Assembly (NCBI RefSeq): GCF_003852425.1
Contig: NZ_QAJN01000003.1
Span: forward strand, 83,415-147,414
DNA: 64,000 nucleotides
DNA from: Paucibacter sp. KBW04
GTDB lineage: Bacteria > Pseudomonadota > Gammaproteobacteria > Burkholderiales > Burkholderiaceae_C
Direction: 5' to 3'
Under the pieces are notes generated by a model. That model was not told the origin of the DNA and did not search any database. It was given only the letters and a program-made list of their open reading frames with translations. Below, one piece after another: positions 49,624 through 57,691 of this stretch. The stretch's first letter is position 1, and each line of letters opens with the position of its first letter. The position numbers and the translations under genes are program-made.

Positions 49624-50727
49624 GTGGCAGATGTTCAGCTCAACGGCGTGGCCAAGGCCTACGGCGATATCAAGATCTTCCAAGGCATAGACCTGCACAT
49701 CCGCGACGGCGAGTTCATGGTGTTTGTCGGCCCCTCGGGCTGCGGCAAGTCCACCTTGCTGCGCTCCATCGCGGGCTTGGAGGAGATCACCGGCGGCGAG
49801 TTGCGCATCGGCGGCCGGGTCGTCAACGAGGTGCCGCCGGCCGAGCGCGGCATCGCCATGGTGTTCCAGTCCTATGCGCTTTACCCGCATATGAATCTGT
49901 TCGACAACATGGCGTTTGGCCTCAAGCTGGCCAAGGTGCCCAAGGCCGAGATCGAGACCGCCGTGCGCCATGCGGCCAAGATTCTGCACATCGAACACCT
50001 GCTGGACCGCAAGCCCAAAGACCTCTCCGGCGGCCAACGCCAGCGGGTGGCGATCGGCCGGGCCATCGTGCAGAAGCCCGACGTGTTCTTGTTTGACGAG
50101 CCTTTGTCCAACCTCGACGCCGCCCTGCGGGTGCGCATGCGCTACGAGTTCGCCAAGCTGCATGAGGACCTGAAAACCACCATGGTCTATGTGACCCACG
50201 ACCAGGTGGAAGCCATGACCCTGGCCGACCGCATCGTCGTACTCTCGGCCGGCCGCATCGAACAGGTGGGCACGCCGCTGGAGTTGTACGAGCACCCGGA
50301 CAACCTTTTCGTGGCGGGCTTCATCGGCTCGCCAAAGATGAACTTCATCGAGGGCGAAATCATCGGCGCCGATGCGGGCCACGCCCTGATCCGCCTGTCC
50401 ACCGGCGCCCAGATCAAGGCCTTGGTGAACGGCAGCACGGTCAAGCCGGGCGACAAGGTCACGCTTGGCATACGGCCTGAGCACTTTGTGGTGGGCGGCA
50501 GCGAGAACATCCTGCAAAGCACCGTCACCTTTGTCGAGTCCCTGGGCAGCGCCACCCATGCTTACTGCGCCTTCCCCGGCGTGGAGGACGCGCTGACCTG
50601 CGAGTTTGACGGTCGCACCAAGATACGCGCCGGTGATGTGCTGAGCCTGTCACTGCCTGCCGAGGCCTGCTATGTCTTCGACGCCCAAGGCCAGGCCCTG
50701 CGCCGCCAGGGCTGGGGTCAGGCATGA
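49624..50727 (+). CDS. malK: Maltose/maltodextrin ABC transporter ATP-binding protein (MalK/UgpC type)
   Basis: A 367-residue ATPase subunit. The GTG at 49624 is preceded by GGAG at a 7-base distance and gives the family start (VADVQLNGVAKAYGD). Walker A GPSGCGKST, Q-loop FQSYALYPHMN, signature LSGGQRQRVAIGRA, Walker B VFLFDEPLSNLD and the H-loop THDQVEAM are intact, followed by the C-terminal OB-like regulatory domain (GIRPEHF). It overlaps malE by 4 bases. It may serve several sugar importers, as MsmX/UgpC-type ATPases can. Confidence 0.93.
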   Translation: MADVQLNGVAKAYGDIKIFQGIDLHIRDGEFMVFVGPSGCGKSTLLRSIAGLEEITGGELRIGGRVVNEVPPAERGIAMVFQSYALYPHMNLFDNMAFGLKLAKVPKAEIETAVRHAAKILHIEHLLDRKPKDLSGGQRQRVAIGRAIVQKPDVFLFDEPLSNLDAALRVRMRYEFAKLHEDLKTTMVYVTHDQVEAMTLADRIVVLSAGRIEQVGTPLELYEHPDNLFVAGFIGSPKMNFIEGEIIGADAGHALIRLSTGAQIKALVNGSTVKPGDKVTLGIRPEHFVVGGSENILQSTVTFVESLGSATHAYCAFPGVEDALTCEFDGRTKIRAGDVLSLSLPAEACYVFDAQGQALRRQGWGQA

Positions 50728-51911
50728 GTTTTCTGAAATTTTCGGCCGCCATGCTTGCCCTGCTCAGCAGCGCAAGCCAAGCCGCCCCCGCCCCCGAACT
50801 CAAGCTGCTGGTCTGGATCAATAGCGACAAAGGCTATACCGGCCTGCAAAAAGTGGGCGATGCCTTTGCCGAGAAGTCGGGCGTCAAGGTGGTGGTGGAA
50901 CATCCGGTCGACGCGCCGGACAAATTTTCCCAAGCGGCGGGAGCGGGCAAAGGCCCGGATATTTTTTGCTGGCCGCATGACCGCGTGGGCGAGTGGGCCA
51001 AGTCCGGCCTGATCGCGCCGGTGCGCCCGAGCAAAAAGTTAGAAGCGGGGGTGGAAGCCTCGGCCTGGCAGGCTTTTGCCTACCACGGCAAGACCTGGGG
51101 CTACCCCGTGGCCATCGAGGCCATAGGCCTGATCTACAACAAGGCCCTGGTCAAGACCCCGCCCGCCACTTTTGAGGAACTGATCCAGCTGGATCAGCGC
51201 CTGAGCCAGCAAGGCAAGAAGGCCGTGCTATGGGACTACAACAAGGCCTTTTTCAGCTGGCCCCTGCTGGCCGGTGCCGGCGGGCAGATCTTCCCCAAGG
51301 ACGCCAAGGGTGACTTCGACCCGAGCAAGGTCGGGGTCAACAATGCCGGCGCGGTCAAGGGCGGCGAGATGCTGGAGCGCCTGATCAAGACCGGCGTCAT
51401 GCCCAAGGGTGCCCGCTATGCCGAGATGGAGGGCGGCTTTGCCCGCGGCGAGGTGGCGATGATGATCTCTGGCCCCTTTGCCTGGGACAACGCCCGCCGC
51501 GCCCGCATCGACTTCGGCGTCGCCCCCATTCCCGCCGTCATCCCCGGCCAGCCCAGCCAGCCCTTTGTGGGCGTGCTGGGATGCATGATTGCCGCACCCA
51601 GCAAGGTCAAGGACATCGCCCGCGAGTTCATCGAGAACCATTTGATGACGGTGGACAGCCTGCGCATCATCAATGCCGACGTGCCCCTGGGCGTGCCCGC
51701 GAACAAAAAGTTCTACGCCGAACTGGCGGCCGACCCGGCCATACGCGCCACCATGGAGAACGCCCGCCTAGGCCAAGCCATCCCCAATATCCCCGAGGTC
51801 GGGCGCTTCTGGACGGCCATGGACGCCGCCCTGGAGGCCATCAGCAACGGCTTGCAAAAGCCTAAGGACGCGCTGGACGGCGCGGCCGCACGCATGCTGG
51901 TGGGCAAATGA
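50724..51911 (+). CDS. malE: Maltose/maltodextrin periplasmic binding protein
   Basis: A 395-residue family 1 solute-binding protein with a signal peptide (MSFLKFSAAMLALLSSASQA). LLVWINSDKGYTGLQKVGDAF, AAGAGKGPDIFCWPHDRVGEWAKSGL and GYPVAIEAIGLIYNKALV follow the MalE pattern closely, including the aromatic sugar-stacking positions (W in VWINSDKG, YPVA). It delivers dextrins to MalFG. Start and stop overlap malK and malF by 4 bases each. Confidence 0.94.
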   Translation: MSFLKFSAAMLALLSSASQAAPAPELKLLVWINSDKGYTGLQKVGDAFAEKSGVKVVVEHPVDAPDKFSQAAGAGKGPDIFCWPHDRVGEWAKSGLIAPVRPSKKLEAGVEASAWQAFAYHGKTWGYPVAIEAIGLIYNKALVKTPPATFEELIQLDQRLSQQGKKAVLWDYNKAFFSWPLLAGAGGQIFPKDAKGDFDPSKVGVNNAGAVKGGEMLERLIKTGVMPKGARYAEMEGGFARGEVAMMISGPFAWDNARRARIDFGVAPIPAVIPGQPSQPFVGVLGCMIAAPSKVKDIAREFIENHLMTVDSLRIINADVPLGVPANKKFYAELAADPAIRATMENARLGQAIPNIPEVGRFWTAMDAALEAISNGLQKPKDALDGAAARMLVGK

Positions 51912-53497
51912 AACGCGCTGCCTCCACCGCATCCTCCCCGGCCACCGCCTGGCTGAAATGGCCGCTCGTGCTGGCGCTTGCTTTGAGCGGGCTCTACCTC
52001 GTCTTCACCGTTTTCGCCGCCGGCCAGGTCTGGTGGGCCATGGGCTTGCTGGTCTTTCTGGCCAGCGCCTTCTTTGTCTACCTCTCCAAGATCTCTTTTG
52101 CCTACCGTTATCTCTACCCCGGCCTGGCCGGCATGGCGATCTTTGTCGCCCTGCCCCTGCTGTTCACGGTGCAGATCGGCTTCAGCAACTATTCCTCCAG
52201 CAATCTGCTGACCCAGGAGCGGGTGCGTGGCTATCTGCTGGAGCAGACGGTGCCGGACGACGCCCATCTCAAGCGCTTCAGCCTGCATGCCGAGGGCGCA
52301 GAGTTCCGCCTGGCCCTGCGGCCGGTGGACGAGCAAGGCGAGCCAGGCGAGATCATGTACGTCTCTGCGCCATTAGCCCTGCTGCATGCGCAGCCACCGG
52401 CCAAGATCGAGATGCAGGCCTTTGTCGCCAGCCCCCAGACCGCCGCCACACCCCTGGGTCCGGCCTTGTCGCTGAAGGAGGTGCTGCGCCATCGCGAGGT
52501 CTTGCAGCGCCTGGTGCTGAGCCTGCCCGCCACAGCCACCGAGCCCCAAGCGCAAGAGTTGCACTATCTGGGCGTGAGCGAATTCGGGCCGCTGAACCGG
52601 GTCTGGCGCGCCAATGCCGATGGCTCCTTGACGCTGAACAGCGATGGCGTGGTCTACAAGCCCAATGGCGACACCGGCTTTTTTGAAAGCCCGACGGGCG
52701 AGCGCCTGCAGCCCGGCTACAAGGTCTTCGCTGGCCTGAAGAACTACGCCCGCATGGTGCTGGACCCGGACTTCCGCGGCCCCTTCTTCGCCATCTTTTT
52801 GTGGACCGTGGGCTTCTCGGCCCTGACCGTGCTCTTCACCCTTTTGATCGGTATGGCCCTGGCCGTGCTGCTGAACTGGGAGGCCTTGCGCTTCAAGACC
52901 ACCTATCGCACCTTGTTGTTCTTGCCTTATGCCGTGCCGGGCTTTATCTCCATCCTGGTGTTCAAGGGTTTGTTCAACCAGAACTTTGGCGAGATCAACG
53001 CCATCCTGGACGCCTTGTTTGGCATCAAGCCCGCCTGGTTTGCCGACCCGCTGCTGGCCAAGACCATGCTGCTCATCGTCAATACCTGGTTGGGCTACCC
53101 CTACATCATGGTGCTGTGCACCGGCTTGCTGAAGGCGATTCCCTCCGATCTGTACGAGGCCTCGGCCATTGCCGGCGCCGGGCCCTTGACCAATTTCTTC
53201 AAGATCACCACGCCCCTGATCGCCAAGCCGCTCACGCCCTTGCTGGTCGGCGTGTTCGCCTTCAACTTCAACAATTTCGTGCTGATCGCCCTGCTGACCG
53301 ATGGCCGGCCGGACTTCCTCAACACCAAGGTGCCGGCGGGCCAGACGGACATTCTGGTCAGCTACACCTATCGCATCGCGTTTCAGGATTCGGGCCAGGA
53401 CTTCGGCCTGGCGGCGGCGGTGTCGACGGTGATCTTCTTGATGGTTGCGGTGATGTCGCTGGTGAATTTGCGGCTGATGAAGGCGAATTCGAAATGA
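51908..53497 (+). CDS. malF: Maltose/maltodextrin ABC transporter permease MalF
   Basis: A 529-residue permease. Early transmembrane segments are followed by the large periplasmic P2 loop (about residues 100-270) characteristic of MalF, then the ABC permease core with the EAA loop (LYEASAIAGAGPLTNFFKITTPL) and C-terminal NFNNFVLIALLTDGRPDF. Length matches E. coli MalF. The next transporter gene, malG, is separated by almost 700 bases of repeat DNA instead of being adjacent. Confidence 0.95.
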   Translation: MKRAASTASSPATAWLKWPLVLALALSGLYLVFTVFAAGQVWWAMGLLVFLASAFFVYLSKISFAYRYLYPGLAGMAIFVALPLLFTVQIGFSNYSSSNLLTQERVRGYLLEQTVPDDAHLKRFSLHAEGAEFRLALRPVDEQGEPGEIMYVSAPLALLHAQPPAKIEMQAFVASPQTAATPLGPALSLKEVLRHREVLQRLVLSLPATATEPQAQELHYLGVSEFGPLNRVWRANADGSLTLNSDGVVYKPNGDTGFFESPTGERLQPGYKVFAGLKNYARMVLDPDFRGPFFAIFLWTVGFSALTVLFTLLIGMALAVLLNWEALRFKTTYRTLLFLPYAVPGFISILVFKGLFNQNFGEINAILDALFGIKPAWFADPLLAKTMLLIVNTWLGYPYIMVLCTGLLKAIPSDLYEASAIAGAGPLTNFFKITTPLIAKPLTPLLVGVFAFNFNNFVLIALLTDGRPDFLNTKVPAGQTDILVSYTYRIAFQDSGQDFGLAAAVSTVIFLMVAVMSLVNLRLMKANSK

Positions 53498-53537
53498 TGT
53501 GCTGCAAGGGCGCTAAGTCAAGCCATCTGCACATGGC

Positions 53538-54150
53538 AAGGCCCATGCCGGGATTGCGGCCCGGCAGCCGCCTCACTTTCTTTGCTTCGCCAAAGAAAGT
53601 AAGCAAAGAAAGGCGACCCAGATGTCTGGCCCCTGCGGGGTCCGTTGCGGTGCTCAAATTCCAGGGCTCGCGCAGAACTCACTTCGCTCGCTGGCGCTCG
53701 CTGCGTTCGGACAGCCGCGCGAAGCTAGAAGTTGAGGGCGCTGGCGCGCCTGCCCTGGAATTTTCCGCTCCTCACCCAGACATATGGGCCCGAACCCCGT
53801 CACGGCTCGCTACGCGTCGCCTCGAGGGGCTTCAGCGCAGCGCGCTGAACGCATGGTCGGCTGTTGACCGAGGCGACGCGCAGCGAGCCGAGACCGAATT
53901 CCCCGTGTTGCCTGGGCGAGGAGCGCAGAATTTGCCGGGCGTCGCGCAGCGACTTCAAGGACTGACTTCGCGCCCCTTGTTTGAGCGCAGTGAGCACAGC
54001 GAACGAAGCGAGTTGGGCGCGGCCCGGCAAATTCGAGCACCACAGCGGACCCCGCAGGGGCCAGGCATTCGGGGCGCTTTCTTTGCCTCCTTTCTTGTGA
54101 GCACAAGAAAGGAGGTCGCCCGCCGGGGCGAATTCCCGGCTGGGCCTGCC
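53538..54150. repeat. Long imperfect foldback repeat between malF and malG
   Basis: About 610 bases whose left and right halves are imperfect reverse complements. The left side has CTTTCTTTGCTTCGCCAAAG (around 53575), GGCCCCTGCGGGGTCCG near 53630 and CCGCTCCTCACCCAG near 53767; the right side has the matching complements near 53915, 54050 and 54078-54140. Terminal arms form smaller hairpins with AAAGAAAG tracts. It encodes no credible protein; open frames through it are by-products of its composition. A related copy lies at 63498-64000. Its margins are estimated by eye. Confidence 0.8.
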
Positions 54151-54193
54151 AACTAGCCCAACACCCAAACATAGCGACCCACCCCAAACAACC

Positions 54194-55084
54194 ATGGCCA
54201 TCGTCACCAACAAAAATCAGAAATGGCGGGTGCTCGGCGCTCATGCCCTGCTGTGGGCGCTGATCGCCATCACCGTGTTTCCGCTGCTGGCGGTGATCTC
54301 CATCTCGCTGCGGCCGGGCAACTTCTCCACCGGCAGCCTGATCCCTGCCGAAATCAGCCTGGAACATTGGAAGCTGGCCTTAGGCATCCCCGTGCAAGGC
54401 CCGGACGGAAGCCTGATCCAACCACCCTTCCCCGTCCTGCACTGGCTGTGGAACTCGATCAAGATCGCCACCGTCTCGGCCTTGCTGATCGTGGCCATCT
54501 CCACCACCGCCGCCTACGCCTTTGCGCGCCTGAAGTTCCGCTTCAAGAGCGCCATCCTGAACAGCATGTTGCTGCTGCAGATGTTCCCCGCCGTGCTGGC
54601 CCTGGTGGCCATCTATGCCATCTTCGAGACCTTGGGCCAGTACCTGCCGGCCCTGGGCCTGGAGACGCACGCCGGCCTGGTGCTGTCCTATCTGGGCGGC
54701 GTGGCCATGCATATCTGGACCATACGCGGCTACTTCGAAACGATTCCGGTCGAGATTGAGGAATGCGCCAAGGTCGACGGCGCCACCCACTGGCAGGCCT
54801 TCCGCTATGTGCTGCTGCCCATGGCCGTGCCCATTCTGATGGTGGTCTTTGTGCTGGCCTTTATCGGCACCATCATCGAGTACCCGGTGGCCTCGGTACT
54901 CTTGCGCGAGGAGGCCAACCTCACGCTGGCCGTGGGCGTCAAGTACTACCTCAACACCCAGCGCTTTCTGTGGGGCGACTTCGCTGCTGCCGCCGTGCTC
55001 TCGGGCCTGCCCATCACCCTGGTGTTCCTGGCCGCACAGCGCTGGATCGTTTCGGGACTGACGGCAGGCGGAGTCAAAGGCTGA
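54194..55084 (+). CDS. malG: Maltose/maltodextrin ABC transporter permease MalG
   Basis: A 296-residue permease with six hydrophobic segments. The EAA motif is [26 protein letters not shown], and the C-terminus [28 protein letters not shown] is the MalG hallmark that inserts into the MalE sugar pocket. It is separated from malF by the foldback repeat, so it may depend on read-through or on a promoter within the repeat. It is convergent with the ASCH gene. Confidence 0.95.
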   Translation: MAIVTNKNQKWRVLGAHALLWALIAITVFPLLAVISISLRPGNFSTGSLIPAEISLEHWKLALGIPVQGPDGSLIQPPFPVLHWLWNSIKIATVSALLIVAISTTAAYAFARLKFRFKSAILNSMLLLQMFPAVLALVAIYAIFETLGQYLPALGLETHAGLVLSYLGGVAMHIWTIRGYFETIPVEIEECAKVDGATHWQAFRYVLLPMAVPILMVVFVLAFIGTIIEYPVASVLLREEANLTLAVGVKYYLNTQRFLWGDFAAAAVLSGLPITLVFLAAQRWIVSGLTAGGVKG

Positions 55085-55105
55085 GGATGTGCTGGGCGGG
55101 CGCGA

Positions 55106-55576
55106 TCAAGCCTCTTGATACACCAGCCTGAAACGCTCACAAGCCAGCAACAAGTCTTCGCTGAAAGCCTGGCCGGTCCAGGCCGCCTCGCGCTCGAAGT
55201 AAGCGGCATGCGCCTCGCGCCAATAGGCCAGGGAGCCATCGCCCTCACCCTCCACGGCGGCAAACTCGGCATCCACATCGCCGAAGCGGCGCACATCCAC
55301 CTGCAAGGTCTCGATGACACAGAGCGGCTTGCCGCGCCCATCGGTGACGATGCTCAAGTCCCCCGGCCGCGGTGCTCGGCCACCGTCGATTTCATAGCTG
55401 GCGATTGAGCCCGCCGTCGCGCGCTTGACGCCGCGCAACACCAAGTCGGCCAGGCTGTCCGCCAAGTCCTCGCTGTCGCCAAAACTGAAGGCCTCGTAGA
55501 AACGGGCCGCATCAAGCTCAGGGTTCTGAGCGAGGAAGCGCTGCCAGAACTCGGCAACCGGGATTGAAAGTGCCAT
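55106..55576 (-). CDS. ASCH domain protein
   Basis: A 156-residue protein of the ASCH (PUA-like beta-barrel) superfamily. FSFGDSEDLADSLADLVLRGVKRATAGSIASYE contains the GxKxxT-type motif (GVKRAT), and GDLSIVTDGRGKPLCVIETLQV is the second conserved strand pair; the C-terminus (EGEGDGSLAYWREAH) is typical. ASCH proteins are predicted RNA-binding or, in YqfB, amidohydrolase proteins. It lies convergent to malG with a 21-base gap. Confidence 0.85.
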   Translation of the reverse strand: MALSIPVAEFWQRFLAQNPELDAARFYEAFSFGDSEDLADSLADLVLRGVKRATAGSIASYEIDGGRAPRPGDLSIVTDGRGKPLCVIETLQVDVRRFGDVDAEFAAVEGEGDGSLAYWREAHAAYFEREAAWTGQAFSEDLLLACERFRLVYQEA

Positions 55577-55617
55577 GCTTGTGCACGCTCGCTTTTTAGT
55601 CTGAAGAAGGCCAAGAC

Positions 55618-55645
55618 CAAGGGCCCGGTTTTAGCCGGGCCCTTG
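55618..55645 (-). terminator. Hairpin upstream of the ASCH gene
   Basis: A perfect 11-bp stem (CAAGGGCCCGG with CCGGGCCCTTG) and 6-base loop, downstream of the 55809-57617 genes on the minus strand. It has no T-run, so termination is uncertain. The rest of 55577-55808 shows nothing. Confidence 0.4.
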
Positions 55646-55808
55646 GGGATGGGCAAGCAAAAGCGAGCACGATTGGGGCGGCAAGGCACGCTACGCGCCC
55701 AAAGTCACTCCAGCTCAAACCTTCACTGCCGCAGGCACAGGCCGCGCTATCCAAAGCAGGCGAGCCCGCCACGAAAATTGGGCGGACCGCCCCATTTGAA
55801 GAAGCACG

Positions 55809-56297
55809 CTAAATGCAAGCCCAACGCTCCGAAAATATCCGCCACTTAGAAAGAAACTTAACAGCGACAAGCTCCGATGAACAAGCACCAATTGTCGCCG
55901 TTATCACGCCGACTCGCCATAACGGTATCGACTGGACATCTATTCGCAATTTCGAGTCATTCGAATATTTAGTCGCATCGCCCCCACTTCCCACAACTGG
56001 GAACTCACGGATTGGCAAAATCTTAACCCCAGGGGCTTCAAACTCTATTTGCGATACTTCGACCCCCGTGGGCTGGCGTGCCATTACCTCCAAATATATC
56101 GGCGACGTAGGCCCCTCGACACCATTCAACATATGAATCGCCGCACGAACGGACATGGCATCCGCATCAGATCCATCAATCGAAACTGAAGAAAAATGGC
56201 GTGCAATAAGCAATAGAAAAAAGCCAGCCGCAGCAAGCACGACAACTGATTTTCCAAAGATACCAAATAATTTATACGCAAACTTTAGACCATTCAC
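55809..56297 (-). CDS. Unrecognised protein with one N-terminal membrane segment
   Basis: About 162 residues starting at a GTG (56297) with an AGGTAGG ribosome-binding sequence upstream; a TTG at 56357 would overlap the neighbouring gene by 37 bases. One hydrophobic span (SVVVLAAAGFFLLLIARHF) is followed by a soluble domain of about 120 residues with no motif I recognise. The DNA is clearly AT-richer than the surrounding genes. It follows the 56321-56938 gene closely. The reading frame is probable, the function unknown. Confidence 0.6.
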   Translation of the reverse strand: MNGLKFAYKLFGIFGKSVVVLAAAGFFLLLIARHFSSVSIDGSDADAMSVRAAIHMLNGVEGPTSPIYLEVMARQPTGVEVSQIEFEAPGVKILPIREFPVVGSGGDATKYSNDSKLRIDVQSIPLWRVGVITATIGACSSELVAVKFLSKWRIFSERWACI

Positions 56298-56320
56298 ATT
56301 GCCTACCTTTAATTTGCGAA

Positions 56321-56938
56321 CTATGGCAAATAGCCCCTTAGCTTGGACTTCAACCAATTAAGAAAATCGGTAGACCTGATCTCCAGCGTCCCCAGAAAAA
56401 GTTCCTCGTCCACCATGCCCCCACGCACTTGGAAGCCCGGCATTGAGGCCGGTATTTCATAGGGCGGGCTTGTCAATATAACGGCAGACTGGAAGCCAGA
56501 CTGTTGACCGTACTGAAGTTCGATCGTCCCATATCCCTCAACAGTTTCACGTAAAGCGGGCTTGGCGCCTTGGCAGTTCGGCCGCGCGTCTAGGTCGCTT
56601 GCATTCTGAGTTCGCAAGAAAACGAAATACTGCGCGCCGATTTTGCGACCCGAGAAATTACCGAAGTCAAAAGACTCGCCATCTTGCGCGCCCTTAATCC
56701 CGTGCAAGACTTTGGCTGTATAAGCTGCGCCGCAGATTTCACCATTGATGTCTCGGCGTAGCTCGCCGCCTTCAATGCGAACCCAAGCCACGACCTCGGA
56801 AAATTCGAGCACACGATCAAATTCAAACCATATGCTGTAGGCGAAACAAGGTTGGGTGCAAAGCAAAATAAGCAGAAAAGAGGCTCGGGAAAAACCACCC
56901 AAAAAACCTTGCGAGAGGACATCCAAAAAGAGGCTCAT
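56321..56938 (-). CDS. Unrecognised exported protein
   Basis: About 205 residues. The ATG at 56938 has GGAG 7 bases upstream and gives a signal-peptide-like N-terminus (SFLLILLCTQPCFAY). The mature part has EFSEVVAWVRIEGGELR, ICGAAYTAKVLHGIKG and two separated Cys residues (ICGAAY, RPNCQGAK), a pattern reminiscent of small periplasmic proteins with a TIMP-like/netrin-like AYTAKVLxxxKG segment, but I cannot assign a family firmly. Moderately AT-rich. It lies 31 bases downstream of the lipoprotein gene. Confidence 0.65.
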   Translation of the reverse strand: MSLFLDVLSQGFLGGFSRASFLLILLCTQPCFAYSIWFEFDRVLEFSEVVAWVRIEGGELRRDINGEICGAAYTAKVLHGIKGAQDGESFDFGNFSGRKIGAQYFVFLRTQNASDLDARPNCQGAKPALRETVEGYGTIELQYGQQSGFQSAVILTSPPYEIPASMPGFQVRGGMVDEELFLGTLEIRSTDFLNWLKSKLRGYLP

Positions 56939-56969
56939 CCTTGCTCTCCGAAAATCAAGAACTTCTTGC

Positions 56970-57617
56970 CTATCGAACCACCGGCACAAATATCGGGATC
57001 GTTACCTTGCCATCACTCGCCCCGCCGACATTTTGGAAATTGGCACCAACCGTCAAGGCCTGCGTCAAGGGACTGGATCTCAAAGCGTCAAATTCGTTTC
57101 GGATGGCCGGCAGATCACGCTCTGATTGATCCTTCAAAGTCAAAGTTCCCGATGTCAACAGACGCCCGAAATTGGCGCTGCCACGGAAATGAAAGTTACC
57201 CAAATAAATGGCTTCCCCTGCCTTGACCTCGAACTCGACGCCTGTCGGCCCAGTGGACCAGACTTGGGCCATGCCCTGGCCAATCCGCCAGGACTTGAGC
57301 ACATAGCGCCCAAGTGGCAACTCAACAGCAAACACCGAGCCCGTCTGCTTCAGCGCCGGGTTGGGCGCTTCGCCTTTGAAGGCAAGCATGGGGTTCAAGG
57401 TTTGCGAGCTGCCATGCTCGATCTTGAACGTCTCGCCGCTACCCAATTTCTCAAGGTGCAGGCGGAAACTGGCATAGCCGCCCTGGTAGGTGATGCTGCC
57501 GCAGGCAATGCCAGAGCTTGCCGCCTTCTCTAGCTTGAAATCCTTGTCAATATTGGGTGCGGCGCAGGCCGACAGCAAGGCCGCAGCAAGGCAGACAAGG
57601 AAAGACCGTCGAAACAT
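56970..57617 (-). CDS. Putative lipoprotein, function unknown
   Basis: A 215-residue protein with a short signal peptide and lipobox (LLSACAAP). The interior is beta-rich: ACGSITYQGGYASFRLHLEKL, LPLGRYVLKSWRI and GEAIYLGNFHFRG, resembling carboxypeptidase-regulatory/DUF2846-like beta-sandwich proteins that describe an extruded polar ligand, but no catalytic motif is seen. The ATG at 57617 is chosen because the preceding frame contains no signal sequence and crosses the terminator of the MFS gene. It is followed by two other unrecognised envelope proteins. Confidence 0.7.
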   Translation of the reverse strand: MFRRSFLVCLAAALLSACAAPNIDKDFKLEKAASSGIACGSITYQGGYASFRLHLEKLGSGETFKIEHGSSQTLNPMLAFKGEAPNPALKQTGSVFAVELPLGRYVLKSWRIGQGMAQVWSTGPTGVEFEVKAGEAIYLGNFHFRGSANFGRLLTSGTLTLKDQSERDLPAIRNEFDALRSSPLTQALTVGANFQNVGGASDGKVTIPIFVPVVR

Positions 57618-57628
57618 AGAACTCACTC

Positions 57629-57663
57629 CAAAAAAATGCCCCCGAGATAAACCGGGGGCATTT
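57629..57663 (-). terminator. Intrinsic terminator of the MFS gene
   Basis: A perfect 10-bp stem (57634-57643 with 57654-57663) followed on the minus strand by a run of T (A-run at 57629-57636). It lies just after the MFS stop and before the lipoprotein start, separating the two transcription units. Confidence 0.85.
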
Positions 57664-57691
57664 GTGCCGCGAGGGCGAGCAGCGCCCTTTT

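Noticed and set aside
53538..54150. Interpretation of the malF-malG repeat as an insertion sequence or CRISPR array
   Set aside because: No transposase and no regularly spaced direct repeats; the structure is one long imperfect inverted repeat.
52801..54156. A 451-codon plus-strand frame running from inside malF into the repeat
   Set aside because: Its first part is a shifted frame of malF and its second part is the foldback repeat; no domain, no RBS and low-complexity composition.
55618..55645. Calling the GC-rich hairpin before the ASCH gene a firm terminator
   Set aside because: The 11-bp stem is perfect but no T-run follows on either strand; kept only as a low-confidence feature.
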